From positions 434,001 through 498,000 of the forward strand of contig JAJTUP010000037.1 in the NCBI GenBank assembly GCA_021399435.1: a stretch of DNA of 64,000 nucleotides, in the 5' to 3' direction. The position numbers were made by a program, and so were the translations under genes. How positions within the stretch are numbered: position 1 is the stretch's first letter; every line of letters starts with the position of its first letter. The notes beneath the pieces were generated by a model. That model searched no databases. It had not been told where the DNA came from and was given only the letters and a program-made list of their open reading frames with translations. This document shows, one piece after another, positions 1-11,202 of this stretch. The stretch comes from Diaporthe sp. PMI_573. Its lineage: Eukaryota; Ascomycota; Sordariomycetes; Diaporthales; Diaporthaceae.

Positions 1-176
1 GGCGGAGAGTCTCGAACAATAACAACAGTAGCCCGGCGCTGAACAGGACGATTGACATACACATCGATGACGACCTGGTGGGCGCTGCAGAGGCTTCCGC
101 TCCTGTGGAGAAGTTCAGACGGTTGATGAACTCGAGTCCCACTCACAGCCCACAGAAGAAGAGGGCTAAGAAATGA
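1..176 (+). CDS. 3' end of an unidentified gene (partial)
   Basis: An open frame enters from the left edge (codons start at position 3) and stops with TGA at 174-176. The 57 visible residues are polar and hydrophilic. They include a run of asparagines near the start, an acidic patch around residues 20-25 and a strongly basic tail ending KKRAKK, which would suit a nuclear localisation signal. No domain can be recognised from this fragment. The reading is supported by an uninterrupted frame up to the window edge and by codon use like that of the neighbours. The next gene lies on the opposite strand and is convergent. I do not assign a function. Confidence 0.55.
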   Translation, partial: RRVSNNNNSSPALNRTIDIHIDDDLVGAAEASAPVEKFRRLMNSSPTHSPQKKRAKK

Positions 177-1305
177 ATTTCTTTTACAGTCGATGACGGT
201 CGCCGGAGAAGGCAGTTGATCACGACAATGTTGGTTCTCGCAGCCGCCACACACTCTTTCAATCGGCGAGGCCTGTGAGCAGCATGCGGATCCGGTGTAT
301 AGGCCGACTACGACAACATAATACCTGTATGTAGTAGTTTAGTAATTGACAGTTGAGAACTGTGTGGTGCGCAAATAGTTTTGCACGAGTTCGATGATGA
401 CGTGCCGGTACAATAAGTTGGAGGCAAAACAGACAGCTCAGACCCAACACACCATCGAGCCTCGAAATCGTGCAGGCAGGTCCTCCTGCAGCCGGCGGCC
501 CCCACGGCAAGGTCGACTAATTCTCATTAAGACGCCTGGTTTGTGTGGGCTCGGACGTTGCCTGGATGACTGCAGGTTTGCACGTACAAGAACGCGAGCA
601 ACTGCTGCATTTATTTCATTTACACAAATGGAGTGATCTGCTTGTCCTCAACTGTGGGGTTGCAAGCAGGTCGGCACTTGTGTCAGGTTCAAGGCCAATA
701 GCTAACGCCCGTGTGTGCCAGCACCCGTAGAAGTACTATCTAAGTTGATGGTAAAATGGGAGGGTAATAATGACCATCATAGGTATGAATTCCGTTTAAT
801 GTGCTGTCGGTTGTTATGAGAAACTATTTCGAATCAAGTTCACTGAGTATCAATGTTCTTTCACAACGATGTATTTTGAAAGCATACCAAGATGATCAAA
901 CCGATCTGTGCACTTGATTATGTCTCAAGTAAATACTTCAACTAGTTACGTCAAGAGAAAATGGATGTTTTTATGTGAGGCATGCTCTTTAAAGCCATCA
1001 ACCACGGGAGGAATCCATACCCTCGCTACTGTGAAATAAGTGGCACAATAACCCAGGACAGAACTAAAACCCCAGCCATCAGGTGAATCGAGAGCTAATG
1101 GAGAGAGAATACAACTAACACGAGCATAGCATGAAGACTATCGTAGGGAAACGCTGTCCCTGTTGGGTATGTGTTCTTAATTTGCTTCAGAAGATCCTGA
1201 AGAAAAGAAACTATATACATGAACTCATATGTGTACGCTTGCGTTATTCCACATGTCTCGGGCGCTCGAAAACATTCTATCACACGTTTCCCACAGATCC
1301 ACTCC
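177..1305. other. intergenic, convergent 3' ends
   Basis: About 1.1 kb between the partial plus-strand gene and the minus-strand polygalacturonase. Only short ORFs without recognisable domains are present, and the sequence becomes more AT-rich from about 720 to 1130. It probably holds both 3' UTRs. No RNA gene or repeat was seen. Confidence 0.6.
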
Positions 1306-2517
1306 TTACGCCGAGGCAAGGCAGGTGCTAGTGGGGAAGTTGCAGCTCTCCTTGCCGCCGGTGATGTCGACATCAGTGAAGGTGAAGTCGCTGCAGGAGC
1401 CATCACCACAGAGGATGTAGTAGTTGTAGGCGTCAGACTCGACGGTGCCCGTGACGTTCTCAAAGGTGATGGCGGAAATGTTGACGCCGTTGGTGGGCTT
1501 GCCAGTGGGGCCGCCGTTGAGGTAGTCCTGCTGGATGTCGAGGCCATAGTCAGAGATGCCTGACATCTTGATGTTGCGGTAGGTGACGTTGGTCACCGAC
1601 CCGGTGGTGCCGCTGTTGGACTTGATGCGCACGCCGTTCTCGCTGTTCACGAGCTCCGAGTCCTCGAAGAGCACCGTGTCCACCGTGTTGTTGGACTTGC
1701 CGCCGATGGAACCGATGGAGAGGCCGTGCCCGCCCGAGCAGAAGACCCGAGACACGGTGATCTGCGTGCCCGAGGTCACAGCAACACAGTCGTCCTGGTT
1801 ATACACCTGGATGTCGCTCAGCGTAACGTAGTCCGAGGCGCCAATGTCGAAGCCGTCCGAGTTGTGTGCTGCGGCCTTGGAGCCAGATGCTGAGTTGGGC
1901 GCGTCTCCGGCCGTGTTGTTCAGCAGGATGTTCTGGGCTGTAAGATGCTGGTTGCCCGTCATGTAGAAACAGTGAGTAGGCCAGTTCTGGATGTTGAGGC
2001 CTGAGATGGTCGCGTAGGTGGTCTTCTTGACGACGAAGAAGTGGTCTGGCTTGGCGCCACCTCCGTTGCTGCCCTCGCCGTCCCAGTACGCCGGCCCGTT
2101 GCCATCGATGACGTGGCCAGGGGCGCCGGTCACGGTGATATGGTCCCCTGACACCACGATAGGATCGAAGTCCTCGTCTGCTGTGGTTCCAAAAGTCGTC
2201 TTTCCGCTAAAGGTGACGACAGCACTTGGCTGGAGCTTCTGGAGGTCCAAGGTCGACGAGGCGGGCATGGAGAGGTTGTCCAGGAGGATGTTGGAGCACG
2301 AGGCGACCGCCGAGGCGACGTCGGCGGCAGCAGTGACTGTGCATGTAGTCCCGCCGTTGCCCGTCACAGCAGCATTCGTCGCAGTCGGGGCGGGTGTTGT
2401 CGCAGCAGCAGCACCGGACGAGGCACCAGTTGGCCTGGAGGAGGACACGGCGGCTGCGCTGCTGCAAGAAGCAAGCACGGCTGGGACGGCAGCGGCTGCC
2501 AGAATGAAGGACTTCAT
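1306..2517 (-). CDS. secreted endopolygalacturonase (GH28)
   Basis: This intronless gene encodes 403 residues. It should hydrolyse internal alpha-1,4 bonds of polygalacturonic acid in plant pectin, outside the cell. Residues 1-16 form a hydrophobic signal peptide, followed by a Ser/Ala/Thr-rich linker to about residue 55 that is unusual for a minimal enzyme of this family. The GH28 right-handed beta-helix then carries all four family signatures: NSD at 219-221, QDD at 241-243, GHG at 263-265 and RIK at 297-299. In GH28 enzymes the Asp residues of the first two motifs and the His of the third are catalytic. Paired cysteines in the C-terminal part (370, 375, 392, 399) fit the usual disulfides. 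The ATG follows a normal promoter region and gives a clean signal peptide, so the start is secure. The endo rather than exo call rests on the overall resemblance and is less certain than the family. Confidence 0.93.
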   Translation of the reverse strand: MKSFILAAAAVPAVLASCSSAAAVSSSRPTGASSGAAAATTPAPTATNAAVTGNGGTTCTVTAAADVASAVASCSNILLDNLSMPASSTLDLQKLQPSAVVTFSGKTTFGTTADEDFDPIVVSGDHITVTGAPGHVIDGNGPAYWDGEGSNGGGAKPDHFFVVKKTTYATISGLNIQNWPTHCFYMTGNQHLTAQNILLNNTAGDAPNSASGSKAAAHNSDGFDIGASDYVTLSDIQVYNQDDCVAVTSGTQITVSRVFCSGGHGLSIGSIGGKSNNTVDTVLFEDSELVNSENGVRIKSNSGTTGSVTNVTYRNIKMSGISDYGLDIQQDYLNGGPTGKPTNGVNISAITFENVTGTVESDAYNYYILCGDGSCSDFTFTDVDITGGKESCNFPTSTCLASA

Positions 2518-4227
2518 GATTGCTGAGCGTGGGTGTATGCCGTCTTAGATGTCAAGCAGTCTTCAGGCTTGGATATGTACAGTATGGACTTGCTCTGCAA
2601 GCCGACAAACTGACTGAAGGGGAGATGTACAGCGAAAAGAAGGACAACAACACTCTCAAGACCTGTCTTACAACTGCGTAAGAGCACAATAGAGGGAGGT
2701 GAGCGAAGGACAACACCTTTGTACTTACACGGACTGTGAGCCAGTCCAGTTGGTCTGTAAGCCAGTCGGTCCGCATTCTAGACATGCATCTGGATCCTCT
2801 CGATGTCCACATGGTGCAGGAGACAGGGGTCGGAGATGGGAGTGAGGACCACTTGGCCCACATCCCGTTTCTGGAATCGAGCATGACGGTTTGTTGGAGA
2901 TGGGCTGCGTAGATCGGATTGAGATAGATTGTGAAGGAGGCATGACCCCAGGACGTCTCGGAAGATGCTCCGAGGACATTGAACACCGGGCTGGAAACAG
3001 GCGCTGCTGGTCCCAGGCGCGTCCAGTCATCGAGGTGCGTATGATCTTTGCGGACCAGGACAAGCCTGGCAAAGCGACCGCGAGAGACTGACGAGCGTGG
3101 TGGGAGCTTCAGGTCAAGCATCGGCTAAAGCAATTGTCAATTTCCGCAGCTGGGTCCTGGTGGGTGCATGCCCAGGAGGTCCAGAAGGTCCAGGAGGTCC
3201 AGAGAGCGAGGTGAGTGAGTGATCGTCCCGGGTGCTGGGCCCCACGAGGCATCCCGCCTGGGCAAAGCTTCGCGGAAGCTTGACTTCTGGACCCCCCTTG
3301 CCGATTGTTTTGTTTCGTCCACCGGGCTGCAGGGCGGCATGTTGGCCACCCTTTCCCATGTTTTAGGGAAAAGGAGGACGTTGGATCCTAGCAAGGGTGG
3401 CAGGGTGGCACCGCATGGCCTTCTCCTACTGGTGGAGGATCTGAAAACCGTCGAGCGTGAGGCGAATCGGTAGTGTCGGCATCTCGTCAGGCCTGGCTGG
3501 TCACCGTGTGGGAGCTCAAGGATGGTGTGCAGCAGAGCCTTTTCAGGACTGGGTTTGATATCAGGGGCTGCCAATGCGGGGGCTGGGCTGGGAAGAGGCG
3601 GCTCAAATTCGTCAACTGAAGTCATGTCCTGCACATCGCGGATGGGGTCGTCATTTCGCATGCCCGCTCAGTCGCATGGAGACGCGCAATCAGCAGCACC
3701 ACTTGACCGCAAGGAAGAGGCACAGTCGTATATACGTGTGCTGCTCCGAAGCTTGCGCCAATCTTGGATCAGCGAGAGGCGGTCGGTACTGAAGATGATC
3801 CCTGCGGGACATCACAAAGTCTGGGCTCGGCCCGGGATGAGCATCGCTGTTGTGTGATAAATGAACCCAATATCCTCGAAAAAGACAAGCGCATGATGGT
3901 GCACATTAGTCGACAAAACGTTGTTTCGAGTCCAAACCTACCCGCCTGCCCGCCTATTTGCACTGACTCGCATGGTGTCCATCCAAATTACACCACGGAA
4001 GCGCGAAACCCTACCGAATTACTTCAGTAGAGTGGTTGTTCTTCACTCTTGCTGGCCCAGGGCCTACAGGCGAGTTAATCTTCCCATTGCAAAGCTTTTC
4101 TACTGTACAGTAGATGAGATATGTCCCTACAAGCCTTGAAACGCCAGAGCCAGACATTATGGCTTTCCACCCATGTCCCATACCAAAACACAGCATTCAG
4201 GCATCTCGTCTGCCAGATGAGTCAAGA
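2518..4227. other. intergenic: polygalacturonase upstream region and MSH2 3' flank
   Basis: About 1.7 kb upstream of the polygalacturonase start and downstream of the MSH2 stop. It holds a short GGAGGTCCA-type direct repeat (3174-3204) and several unconvincing ORFs. The longest is a 174-codon minus-strand frame at 3137-3661 with no recognisable domain. I see no supported gene; regulatory elements for the polygalacturonase are expected near 2518-3100 but none is identified. Confidence 0.5.
3174..3204. repeat. short direct repeat, GGAGGTCCA units
   Basis: Three near-identical copies of a 9-bp unit (GGAGGTCCA, with one copy reading GAAGGTCCA) lie side by side. Too short to imply function. Confidence 0.7.
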
Positions 4228-7063
4228 TCACAATGCCTGGACGCTCTCAAAAAACGGGTTCTTGGTCAGCCTCGCATCAGCCTTGACCAACTCCCTCAGC
4301 TTGGCCACCATCTCCTCCTTGCTCATCTCCCCGCCCTGCACCTGCTCCTTCCAGCGCACAAGCACTTCCTTCAGCATCGCGCTCCCCTCCTCCACGTCCT
4401 GCTTGCTGTACTTGCCCACCGCGCCCTCCTCGTGCTTGGTCGTGAAGTCCTCCAGCTCGTCCGCCTTGCGCTTCGCCATGCGGACCACCTTGTCCGGGAA
4501 GCGCACCAGCTCCGCCACGTGGATGCCGAAGCTCTGGTCGCAGATGCCCGGCTCGACCTTGTACAGCAGCGTCACCTCCCTCTTGCTGTCCTTGTCTCCA
4601 CCCGTGCCGCTGATATGCGCCGTGACATGTAGGTTCGTGACTTGGGGGTACTGCTCCGCCAGCGCCGTGAGCTCGTGGAAGTGTGTCGCGAACAAGGCAA
4701 AGCAGCCAATCTCTTTGACGATGTGCTCAGATATCGCCCATGCTAGCCCAAACCCATCGTAGGTTGATGTGCCGCGACCCAGCTCGTCGATAATGATCAG
4801 GGACTCAGCCGTTGCCGACTTTAGGATGTTGGCCGTCTCCAGCATCTCGGCCATGAAGGTCGAGACACCCTTGAGCTGGGAGTCGCTTGCGCCAACTCGT
4901 GCGAGGATGGAGTCAAACAAGGTCAGTTCTGCCTCACTGCACGGCACAAAGCAGCCGACTTGCGCCATCAGAGCAATCACGCCGATCTGGCGGATATATG
5001 TGGACTTGCCGCCCATGTTTGGTCCTGTGATAATCAGGAACGAGGACTTGTCCCGTGTAAGCTCCACGTCGTTGGTAATAAACTGCACATCATCCTGCAT
5101 CTCCATGCACGGATGGCGGGCCTCTTTTAGGATCGTCTGACCCTGCCCACGCTCATGTACCGTGGGCCGGACATACGAGATCGGGGCGTGCGCAGAGCAG
5201 TGGGCGAAAGACACAATGACGTCCAGGTGTGCGAGGACACCTGCCAGTCTCTCGAGGACTGGACAGTATGACGCCGCAACACCGACGACCTCATTGACCA
5301 GGCCGCTCTGCGTACGGTTGTAGTTCTGTGACAACTGGTCGAATTCACGGCGGATGCTTAGAAGATTATTAGTGGTGAAGTAGACGCCGTTCTTCTGCGT
5401 TGAGCACTCCTTGTACTCTTTTCTGTTGCGAATGCATCCCGCCTCGGCTCGTGTAAGTCGCATGCACCACCCGTGTACTTTGTGATTCTCCAGGAAGATT
5501 TTCTTGTCCTGCTCTTGGCCGAGGTCGTTCGCTGCGTCCACGAATTCTCTGTTCATGTCATTTCGTAGACGATCCAGCTTCTTGCTTATAACCCGTAGGT
5601 TATCGTCGAACTCGGGCTTGATCTTGAATTCGTGCTGGTCCATCGCATCAAGGTCAACCGTCGTCTCCACCATCTCCTGGAGCTTAACAAGACTATCGGA
5701 TAGCTCACGCAGTTTTGTGGTGTAGGCGGCGTCCAGGGGATCACGGTACGCCTCGTCCATGACTGCTTCGAACGTGCCAATGAAGCCGGGCAGTCGAATT
5801 ACCACCTGGTATGCTCTCACAACATCTTCGAGGTTGGCCTTGTTCCGCTGCAGCTTCTTCGCCAGTCGGTACAGATCAGGCACGGATCTGAGATGCTCCT
5901 CCTGCATGATCTGTCGGAGTTCAGTGTCGTTGACAAAAGCCTCGACCAGCTGCTGGCGCTTCTCAATCTCATCCTTGTTCATGAGAGGTTGCTTGAGCCA
6001 CTGGGACAGCAGCCGACTGCCCACCGGTGTCTTGCAGTGATTCAACATTCCATACAGGCTCATCGTCTTGGAGCCGTCTCGCGCTCCAGGCATCAGGTTC
6101 AGAGCCTTCAGGGCAGCAGCGTCCAATTTCATGAACTGTGACAGGTCGTGCTGATACAGCTGATATTGTCCGAAATTGGAGGGATCCTGAAGAACAGCGA
6201 GGTATTTGATCAGCGCGGCGGCAGATCCCATGGCCAGCTTCAAGTCTGTCTGTGGCAACATGGAGGCGGATCGGTCGTCTTTCAGTATTCTTGCCAGATC
6301 TTGCTCAATGTCCTTGGTCCCGAAGTCTGCGACAGGCCGCTCTGACATTGCAATGCCACAGTTGTTGATGACCTGCTTCAATTTGGCCAACTCGGGGTCC
6401 TTGTCCTTGTCGCTCTTGTCGAACTGTATCAGGCACTCCTTGACTCCGAGCTGTATCAGGAGAGCCTCGAAATTAGAGTACAGGTCGTTGTCAAGGAACT
6501 CGCTGACTCCTAGTTCGCGAACACTGGCGTCCGCGAAGCACACGCCGACGCTTCTTGCCTCGCTAGCCTTTGCCGAGAACTTTACGGCCATAATCATGGG
6601 GGCACCGTCGAATTGGCCTCCCAAATCTTCTTCCACGTCTTGGAGATTTCCTGGTGAGGCTTGTTTGGCGATCTTCCAGTTCATGCGGCCGCCAACGCTT
6701 GCCCATATTTCGACGCGCTTGCCAAGCTTGAAGAGTGCTTCTCGGAGGAATTGTCGGAAGACAGTGACGGTCATGGTAACTGATGCCAGGCCAGTGTGGT
6801 CATTCTTGCCCAGCTGGCGGACCACAGAGGTGGTCTTGTAGACGGTTCGGGCAATGAAGTTGGCATCGTCGCCGTGGGCAGTGTACCAGTCGCCTCGGTC
6901 GAATATTCGGACAGTCTCGTCGCTTACTGTGGGAAGGGATTTGAAAAAACGGATGAATCCGTGCTCGTCATCGACCTAGGCAGTACTTCACGGTTAGAAT
7001 CCGTATTTCCAAGTTGGGAGGGAGCAAGTGGAGGCAAACCTTCAATTCTGGTCTGGAAGACAT
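4228..7063 (-). CDS. MSH2: DNA mismatch repair protein MSH2
   Basis: MutS-family ATPase that pairs with MSH6 or MSH3 to recognise mismatches and small loops in the nucleus. I read two exons: a tiny first exon at 7040-7063 (8 codons) and the main exon at 4228-6975, split by a 64-nt intron at 6976-7039. The intron carries a CTAAC branch site and ends in TAG. The spliced protein is 923 residues, close to the usual size of fungal MSH2. The N-terminus after splicing matches the conserved start of MSH2 in fungi. The Walker A motif GPNMGGKST lies near residue 657 and the Walker B/ABC signature region, DELGRGTSTYDG, near residue 735. The C-terminal helix-turn-helix dimerisation part is present. The region next to the start is shared with a divergent SDR gene. 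Starting translation at the first in-frame codon of the long exon would lose about 58 conserved residues, which is why I chose the spliced start. Confidence 0.96.
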
Positions 7064-7732
7064 GTTGGGCGACTCAGAAACGGACCCTAACAGACTAGAA
7101 GAAGAGAGACAAAGGGCCAAGCACCGTCAATCACGTCTTGGTCAACAAAGTCGAGGGCACATTTGCTGAAAGCCTGGAAACGAAGAAAGGTGCATTATAT
7201 GGAAGGTGCATCATTTGGAAGCTCGGTCCCTGAGAGCGGCAAGCGCTCAACGCGTACCGCGACGCGACTCCATTAAGTTTGAGTGGGGCCTGCCGTGGTC
7301 CAGGGGTCCCTTGAACCGGGGGTGCAATGTACCTTCGTACCCGGAGCATGCCAACATGCCTCTCCATCTCCGCGAGACACTTCTCAACCGTACAATAACC
7401 CCAGACACGCATTCAATTCCTCCGCCATGAAACTCTCCATAATCGACCCGACTTGGTCAAACCGATGCATCCTTCTCCTACTACGCCAGCAGCAGGCAGC
7501 AGGGAGATGACGCCCCGGACGCCCTCGACGGCCCAAAAACAGCCCGAATCCTGCCGCCTCGGACACTTTTGGGTTGATATATCACTGTGCATCTTGAGCG
7601 AGCACTAATTCATATCAGCAATTTGTTACTTAAGTGCCTGGTAGATCTGTCCTCCTGTCATTGGTAACTTCCAGCATACTATCCAATCCATATCTCCAGG
7701 AAGCCTATCTGCCTTCATTACCTTCAATTGCA
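7064..7732. other. intergenic, bidirectional promoter of MSH2 and the SDR gene
   Basis: About 670 bp between two divergent start codons, so it probably contains both promoters. Short ORFs only. No clear TATA box or operator is recognisable. Confidence 0.5.
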
Positions 7733-8731
7733 ATGGTCTCTTGTACTGAAATCCAAGCTTCAAACGCACTCATCAACGATGCCACGGCGCCGCGTGTGGC
7801 CGTCTTCGTTGGCGGCACGTCAGGCATCGGACAACTGACGATCAAGGCATTAGTCGCCACAGGAGCCAGCGTAAGGATCTACCTTGTCGGGCGCAAGAAC
7901 TCCGAGGAGCGGTCAAAAGCCTTCATCGAGGAATTGAACGCCGTCAACCCCAAATCCGAGGTCATCTGGATTGAGGGCGAGGTTTCGCTCCTCGCGGAGA
8001 CGAAGAGAGTGTGCGAGGTCATCAAGCGCAAGGAGGCACGCGTCGACCTGCTGTTCCTCACTGCGGGCTACGCACCGTTCGGCCCGCGCAGGGAGACCAC
8101 CGAGGGCGTGGAGATCGTCCAGAGCCTCGAGTACTACTCGCGGGTGCAGTGCATCCTGCAACTCATGCCCCTCCTAGAGGCGGCGGAGGCGCCCAGGGTC
8201 GTCAGCGTGCTGGGGGGCGGGTTGGAGAGGGCGACCGCCGTCGACCTGGAGGACCTGGACCTCAAGAAACCCGGCAACTTCGGCGGCATCAAGGCCCAGA
8301 TACAATACACGTCTATGAACACGATGGCTTTGGACAAACTCGCAGTCGACAACCCCAATGTGACTTTCATCCACTCGTGGCCAGGGTGGGTCAACACGGG
8401 GAATGTGAGACGGGGCCGTGATCCGAATTCGGTTCTGGGCTGGATCATCTGGATCTTCCTTGAGCCCCTCATTGCCCTATTCTCGTTCAGCGACGATGAG
8501 TCTGGGCAAAGGCATCTGTTCGAGAGCACTAGCGCTGCGTTTGGTGGTCGTGGCGTGCCATGGAAAGGCAAACCGGGCGTGAATTCGCTGGAGAAGCAGG
8601 CCAACGGATTGTTCATCGTCAATTACAAGTGCAATTGTACTCCGAATGCGAAGGTCTTGCCTCTGCTCCGGGAGAAGGCCCAGGACAAGATCTGGGAACA
8701 CACACTGGAAGTTCTTCGGCCGTATTCATGA
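7733..8731 (+). CDS. short-chain dehydrogenase/reductase-like protein
   Basis: Intronless gene for a 332-residue Rossmann-fold protein of the SDR superfamily, expected to bind NAD(P)H; the substrate is unknown. The nucleotide-binding glycine motif GGTSGIG is at residues 27-33 and an NAG-like TAG at 110-112. A serine at 158 follows beta-strand 5. The expected catalytic YxxxK is changed: Tyr192 is present but the residue four later is Asn196, not Lys (sequence YTSMN). The enzyme may therefore be catalytically altered or belong to an atypical subgroup. I chose the ATG at 7733 because it precedes the conserved fold. An in-frame ATG at 7634 would add 33 residues with no homology-like features. A hydrophobic stretch near residues 240-255 may be membrane-associated. 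There is no obvious pathway partner next to it. Confidence 0.85.
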   Translation: MVSCTEIQASNALINDATAPRVAVFVGGTSGIGQLTIKALVATGASVRIYLVGRKNSEERSKAFIEELNAVNPKSEVIWIEGEVSLLAETKRVCEVIKRKEARVDLLFLTAGYAPFGPRRETTEGVEIVQSLEYYSRVQCILQLMPLLEAAEAPRVVSVLGGGLERATAVDLEDLDLKKPGNFGGIKAQIQYTSMNTMALDKLAVDNPNVTFIHSWPGWVNTGNVRRGRDPNSVLGWIIWIFLEPLIALFSFSDDESGQRHLFESTSAAFGGRGVPWKGKPGVNSLEKQANGLFIVNYKCNCTPNAKVLPLLREKAQDKIWEHTLEVLRPYS

Positions 8732-9650
8732 AGTCAGGGCAGGGTTCTCTTTGATATCTTTGCATCCTCCGTATGGTCTATCTAATATTTGGATTTATGA
8801 AAAACCCCAGTGCATGAGTGGGTCGGTAGGGTCATTTACATACATGTTAAATGCATAATTCGCCCCAAGTTCCGCCCTGGCTGACGTGCTCCAGAGGCAA
8901 ATGAATTTGCGATGGGTGGAATGCTCCCGTACAACATTGAGATTGCCTCCAAAGAGTGGGCTTGACAATGTGTGCAGGGAATGGTGCTCACCTGTCGTTG
9001 TCCGTCTTTTCGGGGTTGAATAAATGTTCCCCAGCTACATCCTCGGCTGGACGAACCTTCAAGTACACACTTAGACGACCATATCCGTTAGGACTCATCC
9101 GTCTTGGACCATTAAACTGCCAAGTATGTCGAGGTCTAAACTGATCCATTGAGCAGGTGGAAACTCTTACAGCTCACTATCACGAGACTGACTGTTTGCG
9201 TCCGGATTCATGAGTCTCCGGCAGCTATCTGGACTGATGCTCAAGCGTCGACTCAAGTCGGCAAATCCCATTAACTTGATATTCTCCATCGTTTACAGGC
9301 ACGATCAACAAAGCACCCAGCCAATCCAGTCATGCATTGCCCGGCAGAGCTCGTCTGACGAGTCCGGCCCGGCCCAGTTCATCGCTCGGTACCTCCCGCC
9401 GCCCAAGCTTCGAGCCCCAAGCTGCCTCGCGCTACGGCAGCCCCACAGATCAACTGCAGGCGGCGGCCTGGCCCATGACCCCAAGCTTCGCGCTCCCCAC
9501 CGCCCTCTTCGGCAGGATTCTGCCGCTCAGTGCTCCCAAAAAGTTCCAGTGGACCCCGCGACGCAACGGTCTCTACACTCAGTCGCTGTCAAAAGCCCAA
9601 ACCACATCCAGTGTCCCCTGCGCAACATACTACCAACAGCAACGGTGACC
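8732..9650. other. intergenic: SDR 3' flank and TRM10 5' region
   Basis: About 920 bp. The distal half (from 9210) is an open frame continuous with TRM10 (see the finding on a possible N-terminal extension). The rest has no recognisable feature. Confidence 0.5.
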
Positions 9651-10976
9651 ATGGAGGGTGACGGTGGCGATAAAGCCGCAGTTTCTGTGGCTGCACAGAC
9701 CTTGGACACCAACATGACTGACGCTTCAGCAAAATCTCCCGACACGAACCCGAGGAAACGGGCACGAGACGACGCAGAGGATGATGCAGAAAACGAGGAC
9801 GAACCAGCAGACGACAATTCAGAGTCGAAGCCCTCGGGCGACCCAGCAGACGGCGCAACACCGCAGCCAAAGATCTCAAAAAACCAATTGAAGAAATTAA
9901 AGCGCCGAAAAGTCTGGGAGCAGAAAAAGGAAGACCGCAAAGCAATCCGAAAGGACAAGCGACACGAGAAGTCAGCCAGGAGACGGCTCGAACGCGACGA
10001 GAAGGCAGCCAAGCTCGCAGAGGAACAGGGAATCGACAAGAATGAGGCTATGAAACAAATTGTCGCCACCGAGCAGAAGGAGCCCAAGCCGAAGATGGTC
10101 GTGCCCATTTCCTTCATCATTGATTGCGATTTCGAAAAGTACATGCGCGAGCCCGAGCTCGTGTCATTAGGGGCCCAGATCACGAGGTGCTACGCCATGA
10201 ACAGGGCTGGCCAGTACCAGGCGCGCATACTGGTCAGCTCCTGGGGCGGCTTTCTGAAGCAGAGGTTCGAGACGGTGATGCAAAATACACACCTCAACTA
10301 CAAGGGCGTGCGATTTGTCGACTACGACTTTGTGGGGGCGGGAAAGACCGCTTGGGACATCATGCATGGGCCCAGGGGTGGCAGGTCTTGTCCTGCGTTG
10401 GGCGGGGAGCAACAAGACACGGAGAAGGAATCTGGCGACAAGAGGCCCACGGAAGGGGGAGAGGGTGCCCCAAAAGTCGAGACATCGGCTGAGAAAGAGG
10501 CCGCGCCAATCCCTGAGTTCACGACGGATTCCATCGTCTACCTCTCCGCCGACTCCCCAAACGTCCTCGAAAAGCTTGAGCCGCACACGAGCTACGTGAT
10601 TGGCGGCCTCGTCGACCGGAATAGGGAGAAGCTCCTGTGCCAGAAGCGCGCCGAGGAGAAGGGCATTCGGACGGCCAAGCTGCCGATTGGCGACTACATG
10701 GTAATGGCGAGCCGGCAGGTCCTCGCGACCAATCATGTGGTTGAGATCATGTCCAAGTGGCTCGAGACCGGTGACTGGGGCAAGGCGTTCCAGGAGGTCA
10801 TCCCGAAACGAAAGGGAGGCCAGCTGAAGGGCGAGAACGGGGAGGAGGGAGAGGAGGAAGACGGGAAAGATGACGAGGTCGAGGCTGGACAGAGCGGGAA
10901 GCAGGACGAGCTGGACCAAAAGCAGCATCAACAAGGCGAAAAGCAGGAAGAGGTTTCGAGCGAGGCTGCGACATAG
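9651..10976 (+). CDS. TRM10: tRNA (guanine(9)-N1)-methyltransferase TRM10
   Basis: SPOUT-class methyltransferase that uses S-adenosylmethionine to make m1G at position 9 of tRNAs. The 441-residue intronless protein starts with an acidic, low-complexity segment (to about residue 80). A very basic Lys/Arg-rich helix follows (about 85-140) and would bind tRNA. The catalytic domain opens with the family strand FIIDCDFEKYM near residues 155-165, which contains the conserved aspartate. The SAM-binding knot includes YVIGGLVDRN near residue 315 and TAKLPIGDYM near 342. A Glu/Gln-rich acidic tail ends the protein. The ATG at 9651 lies in a good context (ACCATGG). The frame stays open 147 codons further upstream to an ATG at 9210; I regard that part as 5' UTR, but an extended form is possible. 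The gene is convergent with the GH93 gene, 226 bp apart. Confidence 0.94.
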   Translation: MEGDGGDKAAVSVAAQTLDTNMTDASAKSPDTNPRKRARDDAEDDAENEDEPADDNSESKPSGDPADGATPQPKISKNQLKKLKRRKVWEQKKEDRKAIRKDKRHEKSARRRLERDEKAAKLAEEQGIDKNEAMKQIVATEQKEPKPKMVVPISFIIDCDFEKYMREPELVSLGAQITRCYAMNRAGQYQARILVSSWGGFLKQRFETVMQNTHLNYKGVRFVDYDFVGAGKTAWDIMHGPRGGRSCPALGGEQQDTEKESGDKRPTEGGEGAPKVETSAEKEAAPIPEFTTDSIVYLSADSPNVLEKLEPHTSYVIGGLVDRNREKLLCQKRAEEKGIRTAKLPIGDYMVMASRQVLATNHVVEIMSKWLETGDWGKAFQEVIPKRKGGQLKGENGEEGEEEDGKDDEVEAGQSGKQDELDQKQHQQGEKQEEVSSEAAT

Positions 10977-11202
10977 AGCGTTGGCCTTCAGCTGCATTAT
11001 CCGACGGGTATTGCCATCCCATGGCCACAGTCCAGACCGGCTCAAAAGCCCGATCACACCAAAAGAAAACCTACGGCGTTGAAGCGCTTTCACACACATT
11101 CAAAGATTTTGAGCACGCAATTCATTATGGTGCACTTGAGTCGTATTTACATTCATATATACAAGTGAGCTACCAACTCCTCCCATCCCTAGCTCCGTCC
11201 TC

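Noticed and set aside
3137..3661. 174-codon minus-strand ORF between polygalacturonase and MSH2
   Set aside because: The first 50 residues look somewhat gene-like, but there is no domain and the second half includes the low-complexity LLDLLDLL from a simple repeat. Could not be supported.
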